The notes: a model not told the origin generated them from the letters alone. DNA of 32,871 nucleotides from Tissierella creatinophila DSM 6911 (GCF_001940565.1 NZ_LTDM01000017.1:1-32871); one strand, 5' to 3'. Shown: positions 16,065 to 24,231, counted from the stretch's first letter. Numbers and translations: made by a program.

Positions 16065-16088
16065 TAGGTAGAAGAGGAGAGCGATAAT

Positions 16089-16565
16089 ATGAAGGATATA
16101 TATTTAGCTGGAGGATGTTTTTGGGGTGTAGAAGAATATTTCTCAAGAATAAAAGGAGTAGTAGATACAGATGTTGGATATGCAAATGGTAGGAGAGAAA
16201 ATCCTAGCTATGAACAGGTTTGTACTGGTACTACAGGGCATACTGAGACCACATATGTAATGTTTGATGAAAATGTAATAAGTTTAAAAGAATTATTAAA
16301 TAAATTTTGGCATATAATAGACCCCACAATGCTAAACAGACAAGGACCAGACAAGGGAACTCAATATAGAACAGGAATTTACTATACTGATGAAGAAGAT
16401 AAACAGATAATACTTGAAACCTTGGAAGAACAAAGACAAAAATATAGTGAGCCTATAGTTACAGAAATAGAACCTTTAAAATCTTTTTTTAAAGCTGAAG
16501 AATATCATCAAGATTATTTAAAGAAAAATCCGGGTGGTTATTGTCATATAGATTTAAATAATTAA
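16089..16565 (+). CDS. msrA: Peptide methionine sulfoxide reductase MsrA
   Basis: Repairs the S-epimer of methionine sulfoxide in proteins. The 158-residue protein has the catalytic motif GGCFWG with Cys10. Other family stretches are [61 protein letters not shown]. Cys45 or Cys152 could act as resolving cysteine. The catalytic position is an ordinary Cys codon, worth noting because selenocysteine MsrA is known in some clostridia. It is apparently the last gene of an lrgA-lrgB-msrA transcription unit. Confidence 0.97.
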   Translation: MKDIYLAGGCFWGVEEYFSRIKGVVDTDVGYANGRRENPSYEQVCTGTTGHTETTYVMFDENVISLKELLNKFWHIIDPTMLNRQGPDKGTQYRTGIYYTDEEDKQIILETLEEQRQKYSEPIVTEIEPLKSFFKAEEYHQDYLKKNPGGYCHIDLNN

Positions 16566-16594
16566 AATATACCCTATTATAGGGTATATTTTAA
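16562..16594 (+). terminator. Terminator after msrA
   Basis: A perfect 15-bp stem (16562-16576 with 16580-16594) with a TTA loop starts at the last bases of msrA. The downstream arm contains TTTT but there is no longer T run. Confidence 0.65.
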
Positions 16595-16619
16595 TTTAAA
16601 TAAGGGAGAGGATAAAGCT

Positions 16620-17954
16620 ATGGATATAATAAAATCCATACCTGAAATATTAGAAAAGAGCAAAGCAGAGTTTAAAGAGATTAAGGCGGGGAAAAAACAC
16701 GTATTTGATAAAGAAATAATATTAAATCCAAATCAGAGGGATGATACAATAAAAAACAAACTATATATCTGTGACAATATAAAGGCTATGAAAGATTTAT
16801 TGGATAGAGGATATTCTTCTAAACTAGATCTTATATGTATTGATCCACCTTTTTTTACTAAGGCAAATTACAGTCATAGAGTAGAGATATCTGATGGGTT
16901 AAAAAAACACGTAATAAAGCCTTTTGCATATGAGGATACTTGGAAAAATGGATTTATAGAATACTTAGAGATGATTACCCTTAGACTTTTTCTTATGAAA
17001 GAACTTCTTTCCCAAAGAGGAACTATATATGTTCATCTAGACTCTAAAGCTGTACATTATGTAAAGATAATTATGGACTATATATTTGGTAGAAACAGGT
17101 TTTTAAATGAAATTATATGGTCTTATAAATCTGGAGGCACTGGAAAGAGGAGTTTTTCTCGAAAACATGATAATATACTAGTCTATACTAAAACTGATAG
17201 CTATATATTTAATCCTCAAAAAGAAAAGTCATATAATAGAGGACTTAAACCATATAGGTTTAAAGATGTAAAGGAATATGAGGATGAAGTAGGATGGTAT
17301 ACACTAGTGAATTTAAAAGATGTTTGGGATATAAATATGGTGGGTAGAACATCAAGTGAGAGGGTTGGATATGCTACTCAAAAGCCTGAGAAGCTACTAG
17401 AGCGAATTATTCTTTCTTCAACAGATGAATCATCTATAGTTGCAGACTTTTTTACAGGAAGTGGAACTCTTGCATCCGTTTGTGAAAACAATAATAGGAG
17501 ATGGATAATTTCAGATATGGGAAAAGTCTCTGAAGTTGTAATAAGAAAAAGATTATCTAATAAAATTCAATCTAATTATGAAGTTTTAAGTACAGAAAAT
17601 GATTCTTACTCTAGTGTTGAATTAGATACTAATTATGATGAAAATAAAAGTATAGTGAATATTATTTTAAGAAAATATAGTATAGATCTTGAAAAAATCG
17701 AACTAGGATTAGAGGATAAAGAAATAATAAATACAATATTATTAAACAATTCATTAAACTTAATAGAATATATAGGTATTGGGTATAAAGATAAAGAAGG
17801 AAGCTTTATAATAATTAAAGAAATATCTAGGAATACAAAAAAACTAAATATAGAAGAAAACATTTTAGTTAGTATTTCTAATTTAGAAAATGAAATGATT
17901 TATTTAAAAACCATAGATATAATTGGAAATATTACACTTAAAAAGATATTTTAA
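16620..17954 (+). CDS. Orphan DNA adenine/cytosine-N4 methyltransferase (beta class)
   Basis: A 444-residue S-adenosylmethionine-dependent DNA methyltransferase. Motif IV is IDPPF (74-78) and comes before motif I, DFFTGSGT (276-283); this order marks the beta class, which includes type III Mod subunits and many N6-adenine enzymes. LNEIIWSYKSGGTGKRSFSRKHDNILVYTK (about 162-191) and GYATQKPEKLLERII (250-264) are also typical. The 300-444 part is highly charged and unrecognised. No restriction subunit is adjacent: msrA precedes it and a DUF1292 gene follows. It is therefore a candidate epigenetic regulator or a solitary protective enzyme. Target sequence unknown. The ATG follows TAAGGGAGAGGATAAAGCT. 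Confidence 0.92.
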   Translation: MDIIKSIPEILEKSKAEFKEIKAGKKHVFDKEIILNPNQRDDTIKNKLYICDNIKAMKDLLDRGYSSKLDLICIDPPFFTKANYSHRVEISDGLKKHVIKPFAYEDTWKNGFIEYLEMITLRLFLMKELLSQRGTIYVHLDSKAVHYVKIIMDYIFGRNRFLNEIIWSYKSGGTGKRSFSRKHDNILVYTKTDSYIFNPQKEKSYNRGLKPYRFKDVKEYEDEVGWYTLVNLKDVWDINMVGRTSSERVGYATQKPEKLLERIILSSTDESSIVADFFTGSGTLASVCENNNRRWIISDMGKVSEVVIRKRLSNKIQSNYEVLSTENDSYSSVELDTNYDENKSIVNIILRKYSIDLEKIELGLEDKEIINTILLNNSLNLIEYIGIGYKDKEGSFIIIKEISRNTKKLNIEENILVSISNLENEMIYLKTIDIIGNITLKKIF

Positions 17955-18090
17955 AAATTGCAATAAATATATAATTGATTTTTATAGTATCTATAGTTTA
18001 AAATGGGGTTTTAATATATTCCTATAAGGGGTATAATTAATTATAAACTACAAAAAGTTTATGTGTTTTAAATATAAGGAGGAATGTGCT

Positions 18091-18435
18091 ATGAAAAAAG
18101 AAATTGATAATCACGAGCATGATGAAAATTGCAATCATGATCATGAGCATGATCACGAAGGAGAAATAGATGTAATTTATTTAACTTTTGAAGATGATGA
18201 AGAGGTTGAATGTCAGGTATTAGGTGTTTTTGAAGTGGAAGATAAAGAGTATATTGCACTGCTTCCATCAGATGAAGATGAAATATTACTTTATGAGTAT
18301 AAAGATTCTGATGAAGAGTTTGATCTTATTCCAATAGAAGATGATAAAGAGTTAGAATTAGTTTCTAAAGCTTATTTTGAACTGTTTGAAGATGAAGATG
18401 ATTTAGAATATGGAGAGTATGACGAAGAAGAATAA
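18091..18435 (+). CDS. DUF1292 protein with histidine-rich N-terminus
   Basis: A very acidic 114-residue protein. The His/Asp/Glu-rich start NHEHDENCNHDHEHDHEGE (about 6-24) could bind a transition metal. A DUF1292-like domain follows: VIYLTFEDDEEVECQVLGVFEVEDKEYIALLP and ILLYEYKDSDEEFDLIPIEDDKELELV, ending in a tail of Asp/Glu. The function of the family is not known to me. The ATG at 18091 is chosen over the in-frame ATG at 18061 because AAGGAGG lies 7 bases upstream. A TATAAT is at 18032-18037, with no convincing -35. Confidence 0.88.
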   Translation: MKKEIDNHEHDENCNHDHEHDHEGEIDVIYLTFEDDEEVECQVLGVFEVEDKEYIALLPSDEDEILLYEYKDSDEEFDLIPIEDDKELELVSKAYFELFEDEDDLEYGEYDEEE

Positions 18436-18439
18436 TAAA

Positions 18440-18475
18440 AAATAAAGTACTTTACATTTGTAGAGTACTTTATTT
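18440..18475 (+). terminator. Terminator after the DUF1292 gene
   Basis: A 12-bp stem joins 18440-18451 (AAATAAAGTACT) and 18464-18475 (AGTACTTTATTT), with a 12-base loop. T residues are mostly within the second arm. Confidence 0.65.
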
Positions 18476-18589
18476 AAATAAAATAAAAAAAACTGAAAAT
18501 TCTTTATTTATATCACTTTTTAAATTAAGTATGATATAATAGTTAGTAAGAATAGTTATTTAATCATTTAAATCTTAGAGGTGGAACTT

Positions 18590-19549
18590 TTGAATAAAAA
18601 AGAAGTATATAGGAGTTATTCAGGATTTTTAAAAGAGGAGTTTGGGGAAAAAATTTATAAAATTCCTATAAATTTGCCACTTACATGTCCCAATAGAGAT
18701 GGTAATATAAGTCATGGGGGATGCACATTTTGTGGTGAAGAAGGAGGAAGCTTTGAAAGTCTTTGTGATAGTTTATCAGTAAAAGAGCAAATGGATAAAA
18801 ATATTGAATATATAGGAAAGAGATATAAAGCTAAAAAGTTTATAGCATATTTTCAAAATTTTACTAATACTTATTTAGAACTTGAAAGTTTTAAAAAGTA
18901 TATTAAAGAAAGCATACGAGATGAGATAGTTGGGATATCTATATCCACAAGACCAGATTGTATTAATGATGATTATTTAGAGTTTTTAAATAAGATAAAA
19001 ATAGAATATAATCTTTCAATAACCATAGAATTAGGTCTTCAAACAGTAAATTATCATACCCTGATAAAAATCAATAGAGGACATGGATTAAGTGAGTTTA
19101 TAGATGCGGTACTTAGAATAAAAAAATATGGCTTGAGAATATGTACCCATTTAATACTTAATCTTCCCTGGGATAATATGATAGATACTATAGAAAATGC
19201 TAAAATTTTATCATCCTTGGGTATAGATGAAATAAAGCTTCATGCTTTATATATTGTAAAAGGAACTCTAATTGGTAATCAGTATGAAAGAGGAGAATTT
19301 ACTATGATTACTAAAGATGAGTATGAAAAGAGGGTTATCAGATTTTTAGAATATTTAGATCCTGAGATAGTAGTTCAAAGAATTATAGGAAGGGCTCCTA
19401 AAGAGAATGGGTTATTTGTAAATTGGGATACCTCTTGGTGGAAGATAAGAGATGAAATAGTAGAAACTATGAAGAAAAACAATTCTTATCAAGGTAAAAA
19501 GTTCAATTATTTAAATGGCACGGCTCTAAAAAAATACCAAAACAGTTAA
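18590..19549 (+). CDS. Radical SAM protein, YhcC/TIGR01212-like
   Basis: A 319-residue radical SAM enzyme. The cluster motif is LTCPNRDGNISHGGCTFC, giving Cys33, Cys45 and Cys48, a wide spacing characteristic of the YhcC-like group rather than the usual CxxxCxxC. FQNFTNTY (about 90-97), ISTRPDCI (about 124-131), ITIELGLQTVN and HLILNLPWD also fit. The substrate of this group is unknown to me. The TTG at 18590, six bases after AGAGGTGG, is the likely start rather than the GTG at 18581, which lies within the ribosome site. TATAAT is at 18535-18540. Confidence 0.87.
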   Translation: MNKKEVYRSYSGFLKEEFGEKIYKIPINLPLTCPNRDGNISHGGCTFCGEEGGSFESLCDSLSVKEQMDKNIEYIGKRYKAKKFIAYFQNFTNTYLELESFKKYIKESIRDEIVGISISTRPDCINDDYLEFLNKIKIEYNLSITIELGLQTVNYHTLIKINRGHGLSEFIDAVLRIKKYGLRICTHLILNLPWDNMIDTIENAKILSSLGIDEIKLHALYIVKGTLIGNQYERGEFTMITKDEYEKRVIRFLEYLDPEIVVQRIIGRAPKENGLFVNWDTSWWKIRDEIVETMKKNNSYQGKKFNYLNGTALKKYQNS

Positions 19550-19612
19550 ATGTTAAAAGACTAATTTTATTGAAATTTTAAATTAATATAAAAGAAAGGC
19601 TAGGTGTTTAAC

Positions 19613-20068
19613 ATGGTAAATTTTATTTTAGGTGCAAAGGGAACAGGTAAAACTAAATGGTTAATAGATAATGCAAATAAAGACAAAAAAGAGGGTAATG
19701 GAAATATTGCGTTTGTAGATGTTGATGATGATCACATATTTACTTTAGATTATAATGTAAGGTTAATTAATGCCATGGAATTCAAGATTTTGGATATTGA
19801 ATCTTTCTATGGCTTTTTATGTGGAATCATTAGTAGGGATTATGATATAGAAAAGATATATGTAGATGGTATATATAAGATTATGGATATAGAAATAAAA
19901 GATTTAAAAAAACTATTAGAAAAGCTTACTTTTATTGGAGAAAAGTTTAATACTGAATTCTTTATAAATGTGGACTATGTTTTAGAAGATATACCAGAAA
20001 ATCTAAAATCTTATTGTATAGAACTAGAACCAATTGCATATGACAAAGAACTAAGGGTAAATGCTTAA
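19613..20068 (+). CDS. Small P-loop protein of unknown function
   Basis: A 151-residue protein beginning MVNFILGAKGTGKTKWLIDNA, with a clear Walker A (GAKGTGKT, residues 7-14). IEKIYVDGIYKI (about 84-95) occupies a Walker-B-like position, and the fold reads as alternating strand/helix. It looks like a conserved clostridial ATP-binding protein without further domains; I cannot name a role. The ATG at 19613, 6 bases after AGGTG, is preferred over GTG at 19604, which overlaps that site. It ends just before a bidirectional terminator shared with the convergent DUF1540 gene. Confidence 0.75.
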   Translation: MVNFILGAKGTGKTKWLIDNANKDKKEGNGNIAFVDVDDDHIFTLDYNVRLINAMEFKILDIESFYGFLCGIISRDYDIEKIYVDGIYKIMDIEIKDLKKLLEKLTFIGEKFNTEFFINVDYVLEDIPENLKSYCIELEPIAYDKELRVNA

Positions 20069-20073
20069 TATTT

Positions 20074-20098
20074 AAAAGGGCAGATGTTCTGCCCTTTT
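20074..20098. terminator. Bidirectional terminator between convergent genes
   Basis: AAAAGGGCAGA (20074-20084) and TCTGCCCTTTT (20088-20098) form an 11-bp stem with a TGT loop, and the arms end in A or T runs on both strands. It serves the P-loop gene on the plus strand and the DUF1540 gene on the minus strand. Confidence 0.85.
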
Positions 20099-20101
20099 GC
20101 T

Positions 20102-20275
20102 TTAGTTCATTGTTTCAATAGATTTAAAGGTATTACAGTCAGTTTCTTCTGAAGAATTTGCATTTCTAGGAGCTATTTCTATTTTACCAGCTACACATTT
20201 ATTGCCTTCACTATTGTAATGACAATTATTTACTATGCATTTTACTCCTTCTATTACTTCATCTTTATTATGCAT
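20102..20275 (-). CDS. Small cysteine-rich DUF1540 protein
   Basis: A 57-residue protein on the minus strand, ATG at 20275, TAA at 20102. The pattern VKCIVNNCHYNSEGNKCVAGKIEI ... ETDCNTF matches the DUF1540 domain: Cys13, Cys18, Cys27 and Cys47 spaced as in that family, with the usual C.A..I motif and the T.C.TF ending. Four conserved cysteines suggest zinc binding; function is unknown. AAAGGAG lies 6 bases before the ATG, the strongest support for a real gene. It ends in a terminator shared with the convergent P-loop gene. Confidence 0.87.
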   Translation of the reverse strand: MHNKDEVIEGVKCIVNNCHYNSEGNKCVAGKIEIAPRNANSSEETDCNTFKSIETMN

Positions 20276-20381
20276 ATAAATCTCCTTTCAAAATGTAATC
20301 GATACTATATATAGTTTCTTCAAATCTTTTAAATTTATACAGAAATAATTTTACAAAAATTAAACTATTAAAGGTGATGAA

Positions 20382-21119
20382 ATGTCAGGACAAGAAAGAT
20401 TAGATAAAGTATTATCAAATATGGGATATGGTAGTAGAAAAGAAATTAAAAAAATTATAAAAGATGGAAGTATTAAAGTAAATAATGAAATAGTTTTAAA
20501 AAATGATATAAAAGTAGATCCTTATTCGGATGAAATATATTTTCATGGAGAGAAAGTTATATATAGAAAATATATTTATTTAATGATGAATAAGCCAAAA
20601 GGACTTGTATCATCAACTGATGATCCCTTAACAGATACAGTTATAAGTCTTCTATCAGATGAGTATCTGATATATAATCCTTTTCCAGCTGGAAGACTTG
20701 ATAAAGATACTGAAGGATTTATGCTTATAACAAATGATGGAAAGTTATCTCATGAATTGTTATCGCCTAAAAAGCGAGTTTCTAAGACTTATTATGTAGA
20801 AGTAGATGGAGTTGTAGAAGAAGAACATAAAGAAAATTTTAAAAATGGTATTAGACTAGAAGATGGATACATTTCTCTTCCGGCTAAATTAGAAATAATA
20901 AAGTCTGATATTATCTCTTCTGATATTATCTCTAAGGTATATTTAACTATAGAAGAAGGAAAATATCATCAGGTTAAAAGAATGTTTGAATCTCTATCTA
21001 TGAGAGTACTATATTTAAAGAGGATTTCTATGGGGCCATTATCTTTAGATGAGAGCTTAGATTTAGGCGAATATAGAGAGTTAACTAATGAAGAAGTTTT
21101 TTTATTAAAAAATATTTGA
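20382..21119 (+). CDS. RsuA/RluB-family rRNA pseudouridine synthase
   Basis: A 245-residue enzyme that isomerises a uridine in ribosomal RNA. An S4 RNA-binding domain (ERLDKVLSNMGYGSRKEIKKIIKDGSIKVN, about 5-34) precedes the catalytic domain. The active site is AGRLDKDTEG with Asp107; NKPKGLVSS (70-78) and EGKYHQVKRMF are also signatures. Small-subunit U516 (RsuA) is the likely target by overall resemblance, but RluB/E/F cannot be excluded. A perfect 15-base tandem duplication (20904-20933) repeats SDIIS twice in frame. The ATG follows AAAGGTGATGAA. Confidence 0.93.
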   Translation: MSGQERLDKVLSNMGYGSRKEIKKIIKDGSIKVNNEIVLKNDIKVDPYSDEIYFHGEKVIYRKYIYLMMNKPKGLVSSTDDPLTDTVISLLSDEYLIYNPFPAGRLDKDTEGFMLITNDGKLSHELLSPKKRVSKTYYVEVDGVVEEEHKENFKNGIRLEDGYISLPAKLEIIKSDIISSDIISKVYLTIEEGKYHQVKRMFESLSMRVLYLKRISMGPLSLDESLDLGEYRELTNEEVFLLKNI

Positions 21120-21166
21120 TATCTATGATATAATATATTTAAAAAGAATTAGAATGGGTGTATAAT

Positions 21167-21718
21167 TTGACAATTTATAGAAAAAAAGGAGTCTTTGATA
21201 AATTTTTTGATGAAAGATCCTCATTAATTATGAAATTTACAAATGGAGATATAAGTAAAAGGGAGTTTTTAGAATATAATTTTGATTTAGTAAGAAAAAC
21301 TAATTTAAAACCATTTCTACGAGTTGATAGTTATGAAAAGGGAATGTTTAATTATCAATATTATAATGTGCTTGCAAAATATTATAATATGATGGCAAAA
21401 GAAATAAAGAATACTAAAAAGCATCAAAAATACTACAATTACTATTTTAATAAAGGCAATAACTATTATCATGAAAAAGATAGGTCTGCACTTAGTCTTT
21501 TAAAGTTTTTAGAATTTAAAGGGGTTGAAGCTTACTATATAAAAGTACAATCTAAATTTTTAAAAGATAAATTATATGAAATAGTACTTCTTGACTATAA
21601 AGAGGCTATTTTTCACTCTAAAGCTAAGTGGCTTTTAGATGTTTTAAAGGAAGAAAATGTATTTATAGAAGATAAAAAAGAATCTTTAATAGATGGATAT
21701 ATAAATGAAAAATATTAA
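21167..21718 (+). CDS. Conserved clostridial protein of unknown function
   Basis: A 183-residue basic, tyrosine-rich, mostly helical protein with no signal peptide or membrane segment. The stretches SLIMKFTNGDISKREFLEYNF, RVDSYEKGMFNYQYYNVLAKYY and EIVLLDYKEAIFHSKAKW look conserved and may correspond to a clostridial DUF (possibly DUF6648, from memory and not checked). The TTG at 21167 is preferred to GTG at 21158, because GGGTG (21156-21160) serves as ribosome site. TATAAT upstream at about 21129-21134 could drive it. Its stop codon is inside a bidirectional terminator. Confidence 0.75.
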   Translation: MTIYRKKGVFDKFFDERSSLIMKFTNGDISKREFLEYNFDLVRKTNLKPFLRVDSYEKGMFNYQYYNVLAKYYNMMAKEIKNTKKHQKYYNYYFNKGNNYYHEKDRSALSLLKFLEFKGVEAYYIKVQSKFLKDKLYEIVLLDYKEAIFHSKAKWLLDVLKEENVFIEDKKESLIDGYINEKY

Positions 21719-21757
21719 AATAAAGCATATGTGGATATTCACATATGCTTTATTTTT
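21717..21757. terminator. Bidirectional terminator overlapping two stop codons
   Basis: A perfect 17-bp stem (21717-21733 with 21740-21756) has a GATATT loop, with A run at left and T run at right. It overlaps the stop of the plus-strand unknown gene (21716-21718) and the stop of the minus-strand gene (21752-21750). Confidence 0.9.
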
Positions 21758-22205
21758 GATTTGCTATTATTTTTACGATCTCCTCTAAAGAAGAATCTTT
21801 TGATATATCATATTGGCCTGAACGTAAACTTTTTTCTAAATCTAATTGTTGTACTTTGTCTTCGAATTCTTTGGTAGATGCTACAAGTCCATTATCTAAT
21901 AGTATATCACCTATATTGCTAGAAGGTGTACCTTTTGGTATGGATACTGTTATAATGATAGGCTCCTCTTTTTTAGGCACTTTAGTCTCTATAGATTTTG
22001 TCTCAGGCTTTTCTATTGTTTTAGAGTTCGTATCTTCTACTTTAGCTAATGTATTTGGCTCAACCATTGCAGTTGTTTGAGGAAACAATATATCTAGTCT
22101 CCAACCAATTATAAGACCTATAGCAAGTATAATAGTAAACATTATTATATAGTCTGAGATATTGTATAATATATCTTTTGCTTTTTCTAAATAATCTTTC
22201 ATCAT
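21750..22205 (-). CDS. Membrane-anchored MltG/YceG-like protein lacking the catalytic domain
   Basis: A 151-residue protein. One N-terminal TM helix (about 18-37) is followed by a lysine/threonine/glutamate-rich linker (about 45-84). The C-terminal domain is VSIPKGTPSSNIGDILLDNGLVASTKEFEDKVQQLDLEKSLRSGQYDISKDSSLEEIVKII (about 87-147), which resembles the LysM-like N-terminal part of the endolytic transglycosylase MltG. The MltG catalytic domain is absent and the gene ends normally, so it is not a frameshift. It may bind peptidoglycan or be a partner of a full MltG. AGAGGGTGAA precedes two consecutive ATG codons. Confidence 0.75.
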   Translation of the reverse strand: MMKDYLEKAKDILYNISDYIIMFTIILAIGLIIGWRLDILFPQTTAMVEPNTLAKVEDTNSKTIEKPETKSIETKVPKKEEPIIITVSIPKGTPSSNIGDILLDNGLVASTKEFEDKVQQLDLEKSLRSGQYDISKDSSLEEIVKIIANQK

Positions 22206-22323
22206 TTCACCCTCTTTTTATCTATGTATAAAGTAAAAAATTAACCTTATTGTAATAAAAGTTTTACTTTATTGTAATATATAATATAATTATAACATAA
22301 AGAGAAAGAAAAGGTGAAATAAA

Positions 22324-23292
22324 TTGAGAGAAATAGAAATTGATAAGAATGAAAGTGAACAAAGATTAGACAGATTTTTAAAAAAATATCTCTCTAATGC
22401 ATCTACAGGATTTATATATAAGATGATTAGAAAGAAAAACATCAAGTTAAATGAAAAAAGAGCAAAGCCTGAAAGTATGATTTATGAGGGGGATAAGGTT
22501 CAATTATATCTTGCCGAAGATACAATAGAAAAATTTGAAGGAGACGAAGAAGAGGCAAAGTCAAATTTAAACCTAGATATTATTTATGAAGATGAAAATA
22601 TAGTCCTTATAAATAAAGAACTTGGAATGCTTTCTCATGGACGGGGAGGAGAGTTTGAAGAAAATGTAGTAGATAGCCTAATTTCTTATCTTATAAGAAA
22701 AGGTGATTATGTACCTAGGATAGAAAAAACATTTACTCCTTCAATATGTAATAGACTTGATAGAAATACATCTGGACTTATAATAGGTGCTAAAAATTAT
22801 CAAAGTCTTAAACTTATGAATGAAGCCCTAAAAAGTTTAACAGTAAGGCGATTTTACAAAACTATTGTAAAAGGTGAAGTGCAAAACGAAAGGGAGGAAA
22901 AAGCTTATCTTTTAAAGGATGAAGATAGAAACAAAGTGAAAGTATCATCAAAAGATTTAGAAGGATCTAAAGAGATTATAACGAGATTAAAACCTTTAAT
23001 CGTGAAAAATGGTTATTCACTTCTAGAGGTAGAACTTATAACGGGTAGAACTCATCAAATAAGAGGTCATCTATCTTCTCTTGGATATCCACTTTTAGGG
23101 GATAGGAAATATGGCAGTGAAAGTATAAATAAGGTTTTTAAAGATAAATATGGTATTGAAAATCAAATTTTACATTCTTATAGAATAGAGTTTAATGGGC
23201 TCACCGATATAATGGAGTATTTAAATGGCAAATCATTTGAAGCGCCGTCAAATACAGTAATTAAAAAGATTCAAGAAGATCTTTTCAATTAA
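22324..23292 (+). CDS. RluA-family pseudouridine synthase
   Basis: A 322-residue enzyme modifying uridines in structured RNA, probably rRNA of the large subunit. An N-terminal S4 domain (EQRLDRFLKKYLSNASTGFIYKMIRKKNIKLN, about 12-43) precedes the RluA/RluC/RluD catalytic core. The catalytic Asp146 lies in CNRLDRNTSGL, and ELITGRTHQIRGHLSSLGYPLLGDRKYG carries the second motif. RluC or RluD function cannot be settled by sequence alone. It starts at TTG (22324) after AAGGTGAAATAAA. It is followed 11 bases later by the glutaminase gene, likely in one transcript. Confidence 0.94.
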   Translation: MREIEIDKNESEQRLDRFLKKYLSNASTGFIYKMIRKKNIKLNEKRAKPESMIYEGDKVQLYLAEDTIEKFEGDEEEAKSNLNLDIIYEDENIVLINKELGMLSHGRGGEFEENVVDSLISYLIRKGDYVPRIEKTFTPSICNRLDRNTSGLIIGAKNYQSLKLMNEALKSLTVRRFYKTIVKGEVQNEREEKAYLLKDEDRNKVKVSSKDLEGSKEIITRLKPLIVKNGYSLLEVELITGRTHQIRGHLSSLGYPLLGDRKYGSESINKVFKDKYGIENQILHSYRIEFNGLTDIMEYLNGKSFEAPSNTVIKKIQEDLFN

Positions 23293-23303
23293 GGAGAATA
23301 AAA

Positions 23304-24218
23304 ATGGAGAAAATCTTACAAAGAGTAATAGACAATAATAGAAATCTATATAAATACGGAAAAGTAGCTGACTATATACCAGCTTTAAAAAATGCAAATA
23401 TTAAAGACTGTGGGATAAGTATAATAGATAAAGATAAAAATATATTTAGTGCAGGAGATTATAATAAAAAATTTACTATTCAAAGTATCTCTAAGATAAT
23501 AGCTCTTATGCAAGCCATATTAGATATAGGCATTGAAGAAGTGTTTAAAAAAGTAGGGTATGAAGGAAGTGAAAAACCTTTTAATACTATAAGCTACCTT
23601 GGAGAGAATAAAACAGAAAAAGCAATAAATCCTATGATAAACTCTGGTGCAATAGCTATTACCTCATTGATTAAGGGAGAAGGGGATGAAAAGTTTAATA
23701 AAATACTCAATCTTGTTAGAACCTTAGCTTCTAATCCTAATATAGATTATGATAGAGATGTTTATATTTCTGAAAAGAATACTGGGGATAGAAATAGAGC
23801 GATTGCTTATCTTATGAAATCCAAAAACATTATAGGAGGAGATGTAGAATCTATATTAGATAACTATTTTAAACAGTGTTCTATTAATATAGATACTATA
23901 GATTTGGCAAATATAGGACTCTCTATAGCAAATAGATTTAAGGATATAGAGATTAATGCTGATATAGATAAGAAAAAAATAAGTAGTTTATTAATAGCTA
24001 TCATGACACACTCTGGAATGTATAATTTCAGTGGACAATGGTCAGTAGAAGTTGGCATTCCATCTAAATCTGGAGTAGCTGGGGGAATTTTAAGTGTAGT
24101 TCCGGATAAATATGGGATAGGATTTTTTGGTCCATCTCTAGATAAAAATGGGAATTCTCTCTTAGGACATAGTGTGTTAAAGGAACTTTCAAAAGAATTA
24201 AACTTAAACTTATTTTAA
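23304..24218 (+). CDS. glsA: Glutaminase
   Basis: Hydrolyses glutamine to glutamate and ammonia; a serine beta-lactamase-like fold without metal. The 304-residue protein has the SxxK catalytic pair in TIQSISK (Ser61, Lys64), plus NPMINSGAIAI and SGQWSVEVGIPSKSGVAGGI, both typical of the GlsA family. Released ammonia is linked to acid tolerance in some bacteria. AAGGAGAATAAAA precedes the ATG. It shares a transcript with the pseudouridine synthase upstream and ends in a strong terminator. Confidence 0.96.
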   Translation: MEKILQRVIDNNRNLYKYGKVADYIPALKNANIKDCGISIIDKDKNIFSAGDYNKKFTIQSISKIIALMQAILDIGIEEVFKKVGYEGSEKPFNTISYLGENKTEKAINPMINSGAIAITSLIKGEGDEKFNKILNLVRTLASNPNIDYDRDVYISEKNTGDRNRAIAYLMKSKNIIGGDVESILDNYFKQCSINIDTIDLANIGLSIANRFKDIEINADIDKKKISSLLIAIMTHSGMYNFSGQWSVEVGIPSKSGVAGGILSVVPDKYGIGFFGPSLDKNGNSLLGHSVLKELSKELNLNLF

Positions 24219-24231
24219 GACCGATATAAGT

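Noticed and set aside
16089-16565. MsrA as a second selenoprotein
   Set aside because: The catalytic codon in GCFWG is an ordinary Cys codon (TGT), with no in-frame TGA.
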